From the NCBI RefSeq assembly GCF_016802725.1, contig NC_052679.1, positions 9,084,421 to 9,148,420 on the forward strand: a DNA stretch of 64,000 bases, read 5' to 3'. Under the pieces are notes generated by a model that saw nothing but the letters and a program-made list of their open reading frames with translations, did no database searches and was not told the origin of the DNA. The translations under genes were made by a program, and so were the position numbers. Positions 1 to 11,288 of this stretch are shown here, piece by piece; positions within the stretch are counted from its first letter, which is position 1; every line of letters begins with the position of its first letter. Origin of the DNA: Solenopsis invicta (taxonomy: Eukaryota > Arthropoda > Insecta > Hymenoptera > Formicidae).

Positions 1-533
1 CGTGGTCGATATTAAAGAGGAGCTAACATATATGAGTAGTAATGAGGATTTGAAGAAGGGCCACAACGACCACATCCTCAAGAGAATTCCAGCCGGTGCC
101 GAGGCGACAGTTGTACTTGTCGGTGCTGTCGACTTTCTGGATCAGCCAACGATCGCCTTCGTACGATTGGCCGAAGGTGTATTCATGCCATCTCTTACGG
201 AGGTCACAATACCGGTCAGATTTATGTTCACTCTGTTGGGACCGAGAAATGCGGATTTGGATTATCACGAGATCGGCCGGTCAATCTCCACTTTAATGGC
301 AAACACGTCGTTCCACAAAGTCGCTTACAAGGCCAACGAGAGACGAGAGCTGCTCTCGGCTATCAATGAGTTCCTAGACGATTCGATTGTACTGCCTCCC
401 GGCGACTGGGAGAGACAGGCCCTGCTACCGTTCGATGAACTTAAGGCGAAAAGTGAGGCCATCAGGAAACGGAAGGCGAAGGCGCTCGAGGAGAAAAGCA
501 AGCCGGAGCAAAGTGAAGCAGCTGTGAAGAAAG
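1..533 (+). CDS. Ae2: SLC4 anion exchanger, cytoplasmic-domain exon (5' end outside window)
   Basis: This exon encodes the end of the N-terminal cytoplasmic domain of an SLC4 (band 3/AE-type) chloride-bicarbonate exchanger, a plasma-membrane pH and anion regulator. The frame is open from base 2, with base 1 ending a codon begun upstream. Visible family blocks are EATVVLVGAVDFL, PVRFMFTLLGP and SIVLPPGDWE, followed by a Lys/Glu-rich linker (KRKAKALEEK). The open frame runs on to 583, but AAG|GTAATT at 533/534 is a good donor that leaves one base of a codon; the acceptor TAACAG before 9434 supplies the other two (GCT, Ala) and keeps frame. The remaining exons are at 9434-10538 and 10622-11288. 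The AE rather than Na-bicarbonate cotransporter assignment rests on the membrane domain. The 5' exons are not in the window. Confidence 0.9.
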
Positions 534-954
534 GTAATTTCTTCAAATCTATTTCAAAACGTGATAAACATCTCGGTAGTTGAATACTTGTTTTTCAATT
601 CTTAAAATTTATTGATCTTGTTTTGTGATTTTTAATTGACTATTATCCAATTCAACAAAAAATAACATTAGAACGAGACTAGTCTTTTTCTTTAGTTTTT
701 TGAACACTAAATACAAATTTGGTTTTATTGCAAAACAATTTAAAAAAATTTGTAATTAGAATTGCAAAAAGAATTTATTTTACAATTACTTTGCCATTTT
801 ACAATTATGATATATGACGTGCAGGAGAAATTTTATTGCAATCAAAATTAAATATATTCTCAACACCGAATATAACATATGTAATACATGCTATATAACA
901 TAGATACACTACAAGTAATGTTATATGACAGTATATCTTTGGTGATTTATTGTT
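534..954. other. Intronic AT-rich stretch
   Basis: This is the start of the 8.9-kb anion-exchanger intron. It is AT-rich with no open frame beyond the short read-through of the exon, and I recognise no repeat in it. Confidence 0.6.
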
Positions 955-1394
955 ACACCAATGGAACCAATTAAGTTTTTTGTGATGGGGGCCTTTCTCT
1001 GAAAAGGGCCGATTGGGCTCTTGAAGAAGGCCGATTATTTCTTGCTGGTGGCCAAGTTCTTACGGCTCCTCTTTCTCCTGCGGAACCACGTCGAAAATGG
1101 TCTTTTTCCTTGGCGGTGTAGAACGCACTCCGGGCACCTCAGGGGCGAGGTTTGAGTACCCCTGATGACCCCTTTAAACGTAGGTCGGTGTGCTACCCCG
1201 ATATCCTTTACGGGCGAGAGGTGCTACGACGGTGACACCGGATGGCACTGATGTGAGTCGTTGTCCTTTAAGAACATCCTCGGTGGTCTCGTCCTTCGGG
1301 GAATTGGCAGGCAGAGCAAAATATGAGTCCAGGTAGTAGGGCCTTCAGGGCTCAATCCTGCAGCGGAGCTGGGCTCAACACCCGGAGAGCGGTT
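955..1394 (-). repeat. GC-richer LTR-retroelement-like debris
   Basis: The base composition rises sharply compared with the flanking intron. No frame stays open for more than about 100 codons. The stretch abuts the gypsy protease relic, so it may be a rearranged part of the same element, but I cannot name a domain. A short motif, GCAGCGGAGCTGGGCTCAAC at 1362-1381, recurs with small changes at 2203-2222 on the other side of the relic. Confidence 0.3.
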
Positions 1395-2185
1395 GTGCTT
1401 TGGCTTCGTGATTGGAAACTTGGTCATATCATGGTACTGGGTTTCTTTTATTATCGATTTGACCGAATCTCCTTTTCTTGCCGTTGGAATCCCTGTGGCT
1501 TTTAATTCTTTGTTGCTATCTAGCAATAACTTCCTCTTTATTTACATCCGATAGGAGATGATAGTGTGCCAGGAAGTCTGATTCTATTATAGGTTGAGTT
1601 ACGTCGGCTACGACAAAACGCCATGGAAAAATACGGCGTAACCCAAAGTCAGGTTGTATCGTGATGTCTCCGTATGTAGATATCGTAGATCCGTTGGCTG
1701 CATATAGTTGGTGCGTGTCCGCTGCTTTGCATCCTTGAATTAATGTCCGTGGGTAGACACTTATATTGGAATTTGTGTCGATGAGATATCTTCTCTTCGA
1801 AATACGATCTGTCATGAACAGTAATGGGCTGATGTCGTTGGCCGCCATTAACGACTGCCCTTTTCGTTTTCTGGTTTGAACTCGCATGACTTGGAACATT
1901 TCTTTGCTTCTGCGCCAAATCGACAATGATAGTAATACGTTTTGTCTGGTGTTCTGCTTCTGGAGCGGCTTCTGCTTCGCTCCTGCTTTTTCCAATGCGT
2001 GAGTTTGTTGTCAACATTGTTGCTTGCTTTGTCAGCTTTTGCACTTGTGTTTCAAATGACTTTAATGTACTCTCTGCTATCGTTGATGCTGTTGCGACTG
2101 TAGTGCGTCACTTCGTGCATCCTGTTTGCTTGGTCGGCTACTTCTTCGAGTCTGTGCTCTGTTCGTATTATTAATATTAATTGCA
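1395..2185 (-). pseudogene. Ty3/gypsy-type gag end plus retropepsin, decayed
   Basis: On the minus strand one frame reads a gag-end zinc-knuckle-like peptide (CRFGAEAKKCSKSCEF, C-x9-C-x3-C), ending at a TAA at 1848-1850. An overlapping frame continues as an aspartic protease: RYLIDTNSNISVYPR, then LYAANGSTISTYG and WRFVVADVTQPIIESDFLAHYHLL. This is the order seen in arthropod gypsy-type Gag-Pol. The catalytic DTG/S motif reads DTNS, so the expected Gly is lost. Further minus-strand reading (ELKATGIPTARKGD, ETQYHDM) looks like the start of pol, in a shifted frame. No reverse transcriptase, integrase or paired LTRs are visible, so this is a dead internal fragment. Confidence 0.65.
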
Positions 2186-2338
2186 GAGACTCAACCTTGC
2201 AGCGGAGCGGGGCTCAACACTCGAGGAGGGGTCGTTCTTTGTCCTCGAGGCGGAGTAAGACTCGACGCCGAGGGAACGATCTTTGTTTGTAGTTTTTACA
2301 CCGGTGGAGCAAAGCTCGACGCTGAGGGAGCAGACTGA
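2186..2338 (+). repeat. Degenerate ~45-50-bp minisatellite
   Basis: Three imperfect units are built on the pattern GCGGAG-n-GGCTCAACACTCGAGGAGG-n-TTCTTTG. They follow each other at about 2203, 2253 and 2302. A fourth related unit sits alone at about 1362, beyond the gypsy relic. Confidence 0.45.
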
Positions 2339-2339
2339 C

Positions 2340-4679
2340 CCCAGGGAGAAATGATAGGTTGAATCGACGTCAATTTGACGTCGATGGCGTCTAAAACGTT
2401 TCCAAGTCAAGACATCGACGTCAATTTGATGTTGATGTTTTCCAACAATTTGACGTCGACGTTTTCCAACAATTTGACGTTGATCGCATCGACGTCAATC
2501 AAACATCAACAACATTTACAATCTTTGATAGGTTTAGTTAAATAATACCGATAAAAAAATTTAAGTTTAATCAAATTTAAAAATTGAATGAAAAAATAAA
2601 TTAATTAAAAATTGCATTAAAAGAGATTAAATTAAGTTAAGTTAAAAGTTAATTTTTAAAAGTATTATTTGTATTGTTTTAAATAAGAATGTAATTTTTT
2701 TAAATTAGATTTTTAAAATTATTCTAAATAACCAAACAATAAGAAAACATATATGAACATATTTTATATATAATTATATATATATTTTTTACATAAAAAT
2801 TTTTTACCGGTAATTGAAATTTAAAATTTGATTGTGTATAAAACAGAAAATTAAACTATTATTATTATATCTAATTGTATGTATAGAAAAACTTATTTAC
2901 ATGGTAACATGCTTTAAATTATTTAGATGTTTAGCTTTCTGTTATTGAGTGCATAGAAAAAAGGGGTGCTGCAGAAACTATAATAAAATGATAATAGAAT
3001 CGATGTCAAATTGACATCAATTTGATGTCGAAATAATTTCGATATTAATTCGATAAGTCATTTCTCGTTGAGTTATATTATAGTAATAACAATAAAAAAT
3101 TGTAAATTTAATAAAATTTAAAAATTGAATAAAAAATAAAAGTAATTAAAAATTGCATTAAGAAATTAAATTAAGTTAAATTAAAAGTTAATGTTTAAAA
3201 GTATTATTTGCATTGTTTTAAATAAGAATGTAATGTAATCTATTTGACACTTATACGTCAACATCTACACTATCTATATTAATTTTTCAAAATCTATAGA
3301 TATACATATATTATATATTATATTTTATTTTTCTAATTATTATTAGATTTTATTTTTCTAATTTTATAAATTGTTTAAGTGTAATGCATAATATAAAAAT
3401 TTTGAAAAATTTTAAATCAGTTGCATTAAGAATCCTAAATACTCACAGCGACTACATTTAGGAATATTGACATTAGTAGCGAGAAATGATACGCTGAGAC
3501 GCTAAGAATTCTTGCGTGCTATTTTTAAATGTAAAGCTTTTGATAAAATAACATTGTAAATCATTTTAACTAATTTGTACAATTGTTCGAATACTATTTT
3601 TTTTCTTGACAGTTGTTTATTAACTGCCAAAAAAAGCATAGCCTTTGGACAATTTTACAAATTTGTTAATGTGATTTATAGTGTTGTCATCAAAATATCT
3701 CTTTATTTAAAAATGGCACACAAGAATTGTCGGCGTCTTACATCACATTAAAATTTGATTTAATCATAATTTATGAAATCCTGTAATTTCGGATTGAAAT
3801 GATAGATTTAATAAGTGAGTGCTGGCGCCACCGCTAGGCGGCCACGTTGCGATGGATATTCTCGTAAGTCGAATGCGGCTACAGGCTTTTTATTTAGGCG
3901 CCACCGCGGCCGACTCCCCAGCTCATACTTCAATGAAACTCTTAGAAGCTGCTTATTGTAATTTCGAGACGAATACTTGCTCTTGTTCTTTTTATACGTG
4001 ACGTATGTGTGGAATACTGTTCAACATAAAATTCTATATTTTTTTATGTAAATAACAATTTGTATTGTTATTTAATCTTGTACATGAATTAAATGTTTAA
4101 TTCAAATTTAATCTTTTTTTAATCCTTTTTAACAAAAAAGATACAAGAAATACTTTTTTTGTAAATTAAACATTTATTACGTTTACATTAATGTATTCTG
4201 TTTTAATAAATCTATCTGGGTTTCGATCTTATTTTTAATCGATCTTAATACTGTATTTTCGGTTTAGAAATCTCGATCGATTCAAATTAGTTTTTTTTAA
4301 ATCGATTTTAATCACACATTTTCGGCACATTGTATTTTTTAATTAAATGTTTTAACTTTTGGTATGATTTTTTCCATCCTTCTAGTCCATTAAACGATTT
4401 CTGGGAAATGATAATAGAATCAATGTCAAATTGACATCAATTTGACGTCGAAATTATTTCTATACGATTCGATATAGGGCATTTCTCGTTGAGTTATAAT
4501 ACCGAAGAAAGGATGTTAATATCATTTATTAAATGTTTTATACACGTTGATATTGACATCGAAATAGCATCGAAATTTGAACATTTTAACATCGATGTCG
4601 ACGTGAAATTTGATCTCATTTTGACCGTCAAAATGACGTCAATTTGACGTCAATCCAACTTCTATCATTTCTCCCTGGG
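2340..4679. mobile_element. 2.3-kb TIR element with GACGTC-type subterminal palindromes
   Basis: The left end reads CCCAGGGAGAAATGATAG and the right end is its near-exact inverse (CTATCATTTCTCCCTGGG), followed inward on both sides by runs of GACGTCAA / TTGACGTC. No transposase frame is present, so it is non-autonomous. A block GATAATAGAATCRATGTCAA occurs at about 2990 and again at about 4408. An AT-rich stretch of roughly 150 bp is repeated in direct orientation (about 2545-2697 and 3090-3236). No target-site duplication is obvious. A related right end (CCCAGTGAAAAATGATA on the minus strand) is at about 62351. Confidence 0.6.
3485..3749. repeat. Fold-back with ~120-bp arms
   Basis: The left arm (3485 to about 3615) and the right arm (about 3625-3749) are imperfect inverse complements; for example AAGAATTCTTGCGTGC pairs with GCACACAAGAATTGT, and AACTAATTTGTACAATTG with CAATTTTACAAATTTGTT. 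It lies inside the 2340-4679 element. It is either a nested MITE or that element's core. Confidence 0.55.
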
Positions 4680-5623
4680 ATTCCACCTCCGCGGAGACCG
4701 AGTCCTTGCCAAACGATCGGTGCTTAAGGTTGTAGATGGGCCGACAACGAATCCTCCGATATAATTTTCTTGGAAGAACTCGTTATACTTGATTCTCCAG
4801 GAAATGCTCACTGTGACTTGACGAGCGAAGGCCCGAAGGCTGATTTTTCTCGGTTGGCGGGATTTCTTATAGCGATTTCGGCTGAGGCACATCGGTGTGC
4901 CACTTTATCGGTGGCACACAAACTGGCCCCGACTATTTTCTCAGGTCCACTTTGTGTACACCCAATATGAATTTGTGAGGTGTATCGAGCCCGCGGCACC
5001 ACTGAGAGACTGCATTATTTAACTAGCCAAACACAAAAGCTGCACCGACACCTGAAATGTGCAACCGGTGTGCCCCAGCCGAAATCGCTATTATATTTGC
5101 CCCGCGGTCGCACTCAACTCCCGAAAGCGCCATCTGTTGATGACGCCGTGGCGTTAGCCTAGCGCACAAACGTGTGTAGTGTAGTGGCGGCTGGACGGGC
5201 GCACCGTTATGGTTGCGTGCCCATTCGCGTGAACGCAACTAGTCCGTTTGGGGCGTCAAACATGTGCGGACGTGTTCGTCCGTTATCGAAAATATTTTTG
5301 AATCCGCCGATTGCATCACAATCGGCAATTATCTTTTGCGCAATCATATCCTGTATTCCTATTTATTGTTTCGTAGTTCACATACCGTTTGTTTTCTGTT
5401 CCTGAACTCCCTGAATTAGTGTACACTTAAAATGAAATAGATATATATTTGAAAGTTAGTGAAAGCAAGAAAGAACGTTCCAGTGCAGTCTAGTGCAGGA
5501 ATAGAAAACAAGCCTATACTAATTCTGTTTAATGGCCAAGTCGTCCCCCCCCCCCTTCCTGATTATTGGGGACGGGTGTCAAATTAATCGGAAGAAGAAG
5601 AAGAAGCGTGAACGCCACAATAT
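4680..5623. repeat. Probable LTR-retroelement remnant (unassigned)
   Basis: This is a GC-richer block without long frames. It contains CACATCGGTGTGCCAC, recurring as GCAACCGGTGTGCCCC, then a poly-C run at about 5545-5556 and a short GAAGAAGAAG tract at about 5591. The character resembles a gypsy-type LTR plus leader, but I could not find paired LTRs or a convincing primer-binding site. Confidence 0.25.
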
Positions 5624-5750
5624 CAGGGCTGCGTTCAGAATGAACGCCTAAGTGCACTTAACATTATTCTATCTTTGTTAACATTCGGTAAACAACAAAG
5701 ATGAAACGACATCTGAGTACATCCGAACGTTTGTGTTGAACGCACCCCTG
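5624..5750. mobile_element. 127-bp hairpin MITE
   Basis: The ends CAGGGCTGCGTTCAGAATGA and (inverse) CAGGGGTGCGTTCAACACAA are complementary, and the match continues to a central loop near TTAACATTCGGTAA, so almost the whole element folds on itself. No coding capacity. Confidence 0.65.
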
Positions 5751-6074
5751 TTATATTGCGTTATTTGCTTGGTTGATGAAACTTTTAGGCCACAAAAAGA
5801 ATTTATCTCCATTATAGTTAATAAGATATTTATGATTAAATGTAGAGTAAAGTATATTAGATAATACTCTATCTCCTATTTAGATTGTCAGACGATTATT
5901 TTGTGTAATTGCCGGAAATCTATGGACAGAATTTGAAAATATAATAGGGTTATCTTGAATGGAATTTAATAAACTTTAATATACTGCAGAAGGGAAAATC
6001 TAAATATTATTTTTTTCTGAAAATTATAAAAATGTAAAAAAAGGTCTTTATGCAAAATTGAAAAAACGTGCCCC
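5751..6074. other. Intronic AT-rich stretch
   Basis: Plain AT-rich intron sequence. No gene, repeat boundary or RNA signal was recognised. Confidence 0.5.
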
Positions 6075-6771
6075 TACCCAGATATCATGAACGTTCTATG
6101 GATGTCCATGTACCCCGTCAGCCAAACGTGAACAAACAGATTATTCGGAGAGTCTGCTATCACCTTCTGTTACCAGAAAGGCAACAGATTTCACACAGAC
6201 TCTGCAATATCTGCGGTGTCAGCAAACTGCTGTCAGAAATTGGACAGAAACTGTTGACATTTAATTTCAGCAGAAATCGAGCACATAGTGTTGACAGGAC
6301 TGTTGTCAGATTGGCGGCAGAAATCAAGCATAACCTGCGCAACACAATCTAACGGCAGACTGGCAGCAGAAATCGAGCACCGCGTGCTGACAAGATCTGA
6401 CGTCAGATTGGCGGCAAAAAACGAGCCAGATCTACGTGACAATCTAACAGCAGACTGGCAGCACCACGCGAACACGCCGTGCTGCCAGCAGTTTATGTCA
6501 GATATGCGACAGAATTAGAGCAAGACCTGCACAACACAATCTGACGGCAGATTGTTAGCACCAATCGAGCACCCCGTGCTAAGAGAACGTGACATCAGAT
6601 TGACAGCACAATTCAAGCATAACCTGCGTAACATAATCTGACGGCAAACTGACATCACAAATCGAGCACCCCGTGCTGTTTTGCATATTAATTTTTAAAT
6701 TGTGACGTAACTCTTCATGAATTTATTAAGGGCCTTTTCAGGCAAACTTGCATAATTGCACGCATAAATAA

Positions 6772-6852
6772 CATATGCATAAAGAAAGTGATTGATCCAT
6801 TTTTTTATGCATTTGCTTAATTATTGGACAAATCAATTTCTTTATGCATATG
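6772..6852. repeat. 80-bp hairpin
   Basis: CATATGCATAAAGAAAGTGA at the left is the inverse of TCAATTTCTTTATGCATATG at the right, with a short AT-rich loop. Confidence 0.6.
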
Positions 6853-7039
6853 TTCTGTCTGTTTCTGTTTGCATTCTATACGCCGCAATTTCTATCTGCA
6901 TCTGTCCGTGATTGCGTATAGAAATCCTATTCGTATCTATCCGCATGTATTTGTCCAGATTTCTATCTGCATCTGCCCGCATATATAAATAATTAAAACC
7001 CGTTCCTGGCCATAGTCTGACTAACAAAAATATTCAAAA

Positions 7040-7430
7040 AAATTGAAATTGGAAATAGGACTAAAGCATGAAAAAACATTACTAATGTAAAAAAACTTTT
7101 CAAAACTCAATTTTGCAACTAATTGGTATAAACAAATTACTAAAAATTGACTGTAGAGAAAAACTGATTACTCCAATCGATTCTACGGGAAAAATTACTA
7201 AAGGAACGTTGCAAAAATAAATTTTGCAATTAATTTGTTTATAACAATTAAGAAAGTGTTATATATGTTTCTTGAGTCAGTTTTCCCAAAGAATCGATTG
7301 GAGTAATCAGTTTTTCTCTACAGTCAATTTTTAGTAATTTGTTTATAACAATTAGTTGCAAAATTGATTTTTGTCAGCGTGCTTTTTACGTCAATAATGT
7401 TTTTTCATGTTCCCGTACTATTTTCAATTG
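7040..7430. repeat. Inverted repeat with ~150-bp arms
   Basis: The arm at 7040-7195 and the arm at 7272-7430 are inverse complements, sharing CAAATTACTAAAAATTGACT, CTGATTACTCCAATCGATTC and CATGAAAAAACATTA. A diverged version of the same pair occurs at about 61200-61860, so this is a dispersed family. Confidence 0.65.
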
Positions 7431-7631
7431 TTGTTTTCTTGACTATATTAGTCTGAAATGGGTTTTAATTATTTAATTATATAGTTTATATAATTAATTT
7501 TAAAAATATTTAAGATTAAATCAAAGGATTAGTGAGAATGTTTGCGCGATACTCAACACGTAACTGTAAGTTTCTTCCAGTTCAAATCAGCTTTACTTTA
7601 AATATAACTTTTTATTAATGATATTACAAGT

Positions 7632-7701
7632 GTACGATTAGCTCAGTGTTAGCGTATTAGGTTATTGTCCCGAAATTTTAGGTTCGAATCCCGCCGGCGC
7701 T
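7632..7701 (+). tRNA. tRNA-like sequence (degenerate; Pol III box A and box B)
   Basis: TTAGCTCAGTG at 7638-7648 fits box A and GGTTCGAATCC at 7681-7691 is a perfect box B, spaced as in a tRNA. The acceptor ends (GTACGAT and CCGGCGC) do not pair well and the T stem is weak, so I treat this as a tRNA-derived or pseudo-tRNA module of a repeat and not as a working tRNA gene. A second copy is on the minus strand at 60541-60611. Confidence 0.4.
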
Positions 7702-8238
7702 AATGCGTTTTTAAAAATTGTAAAATAATGCGTAATCGTAATTAGTAAAATAAAATATATGCAAATTAGATTAACCTATAATAAAAATAAGAATAATATC
7801 TGCAAGAAAACTAAAAAAAACTTTTTTATAATAAAAATTTTTGAAAATTTTAAATACAAAATGCTTGATTTTTGCTGCCAGCGTGACGTCAGAACTTGTC
7901 AGCACGGCGTGCTCGATTTGTGCTAGCAGTCTGCCGTCAAATTGTGTTGCGCATATCATGTTTGAACTCTGCCGCCTATCTGGCGTCACGTGCTGGCAGC
8001 ACGGCGTGCTCGTCTGGTGCTGTCATTCTGCTGACATAAAATATCAACAGGTTCTGTTAACAGAACGTAAGCAGAATTTGAGATCAGTTGAGTTCAGTCT
8101 GTCAACACGTCGTAATCGAATCTGCCGCCAGCCTGCCGAAACATGTGCTAACATTTTGCTGACTGGGTACGTTCTATAAACATTCAAATATCCATAGAAC
8201 AATCATAGACATTCATAGAATGTTCTGTGTTATCTGGG

Positions 8239-8527
8239 TAATATGAGATACCCCGAAAAATTGCTAATAAAGTGTAAAATAATTAGTATTACAATTAAAA
8301 AATTTTATGTTATGTGAAATATAAATGAATCTTATTTGTAATAATTGCAAACTCGCTTATAGCCAGTTTTCCAACGCAGCCAGTGTGCGTTTAGCATGAG
8401 CATGTAATGCACTTACACTTAGGGCTCATTTTCGGATTGATGGAACGAAGCATTGTAGAAAAGTCATTTGACATTCAATTCCGGTTATTTGCAGAACTCA
8501 CTATTCTATTTTTTATTCCAGGACATT

Positions 8528-8529
<2 letters not shown>
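8239..8529. other. Intronic AT-rich stretch
   Basis: Intron sequence between the long-TIR element and the CA array; nothing recognised. Confidence 0.5.
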
Positions 8530-8605
<76 letters not shown>

Positions 8606-8618
8606 GCACGCACGCACG

Positions 8619-8690
<72 letters not shown>
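8530..8690. repeat. (CA)n microsatellite with GCAC interruptions
   Basis: About 160 bp of CA dinucleotides, interrupted in the middle by CGCA tetramers (about 8600-8643). Long open frames of Thr/His or Val/Cys across it are artefacts of the repeat. Confidence 0.95.
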
Positions 8691-8691
<1 letters not shown>

Positions 8692-9433
8692 TTTTGCAAC
8701 AATTCAAACATTTTTTAAAATCTCGACATCCGTATTGAATTCATTTTAAATTTGTCAATATTTGTCAATTTTGAATTTATTAATAGGATTCGTGTTTAGC
8801 GTTAAAAAAAACTTTAAGTTTAAAGAAATACCCAGGCAAAAATATTTTTTTGTTTTTTCTATATTTCTTTGCAAAAGCGGTCTGTAAAAAAAAATTAGAG
8901 AAGTTTATCCGTAAATCATATTAGTAGAGAAATTGACGAGAAACTGCAAACAAAATTGCAGAGAAAATGCTGACAGATTTGCAGGCAATATTACAGAAAA
9001 ATTGCATGGAAGACACATTTCTATGCATTTTTTCCGTAAAATCTATTTATAGAAAAAATGAAGAGAATCTAATATGGACAAACTACAGAAAAACATAGAC
9101 AAATTTTCAAAGAATTTGTAGAGAATATTGTTGAGAAAATTTCTCGGTAATTTTTTCGCAAAAGATTTATTTATAGATATAAGTTTTTGATAAATCATCA
9201 ATGATCTAATTATAATATTCTAAAAATAACTATTTTTGTAACTTTAATTGCAAATTTCTCAAAATTGTGACATGATGGAGCAATTTGGAAACCGAATTTA
9301 GCATCCAAAAAACTTTAGAAAATGACTAATCTTGTTCTGATTATTTATTTATTTATTTATTGTTGAACTGTTTACTTATGCTTATATACTTATAATGTAA
9401 TATACTTATATACTTGTAATGTATATGTAACAG
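8691..9433. other. Intron 3' portion
   Basis: AT-rich intron. It holds a short (TTTA)n tract at about 9343-9361 and a small TATACTTATA-type tandem before the splice acceptor at 9433. No gene seen. Confidence 0.55.
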
Positions 9434-11288
9434 CTCTTCTTGCTGGTGAGGAGGAGAAGAAGCCACCGGAGGATGACGATCCGTTGCGACGTACCAAACG
9501 ACCATTTGGCGGCCTCATCAATGACATTAAGCGTCGCTATCCCTACTATTTGTCTGATTTCACAGATGGTTTGAGCTCGTCCTGTCTTGCGGCGGCTATT
9601 TTCATGTATTTTGCCGCGTTGTGCACCGCCATCACCTTCGGCGGTCTTTTGAGCGATAAGACGCAGAATGTAATAGGCATTTCCGAAACTCTAGTCTCCG
9701 GCTCCTGGACGGGCGTAGTAATGGCACTATTCGCCACTCAACCGTTGGTGATCATCGGCACGACCGGTCCACTTTTGCTTTTCGACGAGAGCTTGTACAA
9801 CTTTTGTTTGGCGAACGAGCTCGAGTTTCTTACGGTACGAGTGTACGTTGGCGCCTGGATGGGTATCATTGCCTTGGCAATCGCTTGCGTCGAGGGTTCG
9901 GTTCTCGTACGACTTTTTACGCGTTTCACCGAAGAGATTTTCACTGGGTTGATCTCTATACTTTACATTGTCGAAACATTTATCAAACTGTACAATTATT
10001 TTGTTCGCAATCCTCTTCTTCACGAGTACAATTTTGGTCCAGATATCAACGACACAACCTATCCACTCTACGTCACTGAAATGAAGGTCACCAGATCGCC
10101 ATGGAACGGAACTGAAGAGATTTGGCACTTAAAGGACGTTCGTGAACTGGTGTCGAGCTATGACATAGCTGGATTGTTAATCAATCAGCCCAATACCGCT
10201 TTAATGTGTACTATACTTTGTTTGGGTACCTTTCTGGGCGCCTATTATTTGAGGATTTTCCGCAACAGTCACTATCTGGGTCGTAGCGCTCGTAGAGCCT
10301 TCGGAGATTTCGGCGTGCCTATTAGCATCATCGTTTTTGTTCTGATCGACTATCTATTTATGGTAAAAACGGAAAAGCTGTTAGTTCCTGAAGGACTTTC
10401 TCCAACTATACCCGGTAGAAATTGGTTCGTGTCTCCCGCTGGATTCGAAAAACCTATACCGCTTTGGATGGCTCTAGCTTGCGTGGTACCAGCCTTGCTG
10501 GTTTACATTCTAGTATTTATGGAGACGCAAATATCGGAGTAAGTAAATTTAACAAATCTTTTTTACCTAACTGTTAGAGAGATGATTTACATTTTTGACT
10601 AACCACACCGTCCGTTTGCAGATTGATCATTGATAAAAAGGAGCGTAAGCTGCGAAAGGGCAACGGCTATCACATGGATATTGTGGTAGTCTGCCTGATG
10701 AATGTAGGATGTGGTCTGATGGGTGCGCCCTGGTGTTCTGCTGCGTCGGTGCGTTCCCTCACCCATGTGTCCGCCGTGACTGTGATGTCACGCACTCACG
10801 CACCCGGCGACAAACCGCACATTGTCGAAGTGAAGGAGCAACGAGTGAGCGCTCTCTTGGTCGCGATACTTATAGGCGTGAGCGTGCTGATGGCACCGCT
10901 GCTGCGACGGGTACCGATGTCCGTCCTTCTTGGTGTGTTCCTCTACATGGGCATCTCGTCAACGAACGGCGTGCAACTGTTTGATCGCGTTAAGCTCTTT
11001 TTCATGCCAGTCAAGCACCATGGCACGGCAAATTACGTGCGCCGTGTGCAAACCTACAAGATGCACATCTTCACCTCCATACAAATCTTGTGCCTAGCCA
11101 TATTGTGGATAGTTAAAAGTACCAGAGCCGCCCTAGCCCTGCCCTTCTTCCTCATCCTGATGATACCGCTACGCGCTCAGATGAGCCACTTCTTTACCAC
11201 TGCGGAGCTGCGTGCTCTTGATAGTAAGGGACCTGAGCACGAGGAAGACGAATTGGACTTTTATGAGGAGGCTCCTCTACCTGGTTAG
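9434..11288 (+). CDS. Ae2: SLC4 anion exchanger, membrane domain and C-terminus (two exons, 9434-10538 and 10622-11288)
   Basis: These two exons encode the transmembrane transport domain. The first opens with the acidic linker EEEKKPPEDDD and then the AE signature FGGLINDIKRRYPYYLSD, and runs through the early membrane spans. It includes ETFIK, whose Lys matches the stilbene-reactive Lys of human AE1 (K539), and extracellular NDTT and NGTE glycosylation sequons. The donor GGA|GTAAGT at 10538 and the acceptor TTTGCAG at 10621 join across a 83-bp intron to give METQISELIIDKKERK; the Glu in METQIS matches the AE1 glutamate needed for proton-sulfate cotransport. The second exon contains SVRSLTH, EVKEQRVS, the IVKST lysine (AE1 K851) and an acidic tail EEDELDFYEE, with TAG at 11286-11288. 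All these residues are intact, so the gene looks functional. The extra Pro-Gly C-terminus differs from vertebrate AEs. Confidence 0.93.

Larger units (their letters stand above)
6077..8238. mobile_element. 2.16-kb long-TIR element flanked by TA
   Basis: The left end CCCAGATATCATGAACGTTC and the inverse right end CCCAGATAACACAGAACATT are both bordered by TA (6075-6076 and 8239-8240), consistent with a TA target duplication. The arms (about 6077-6700 and 7855-8238) carry many diverged copies of a module built on CAGATTGGCGGCAGAAATC and CGAGCACCGCGTGCTG, in opposite orientation on the two sides. No transposase frame was found. The middle holds a second, nested repeat family with a tRNA-like sequence. 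Confidence 0.65.

Noticed and set aside
8407..8749. Open frames of His/Thr and Val/Cys repeats
   Set aside because: They run across the CA microsatellite on both strands and reflect its period, not coding.
9727..10128. 133-codon minus-strand frame
   Set aside because: Antisense shadow of the anion-exchanger exon.
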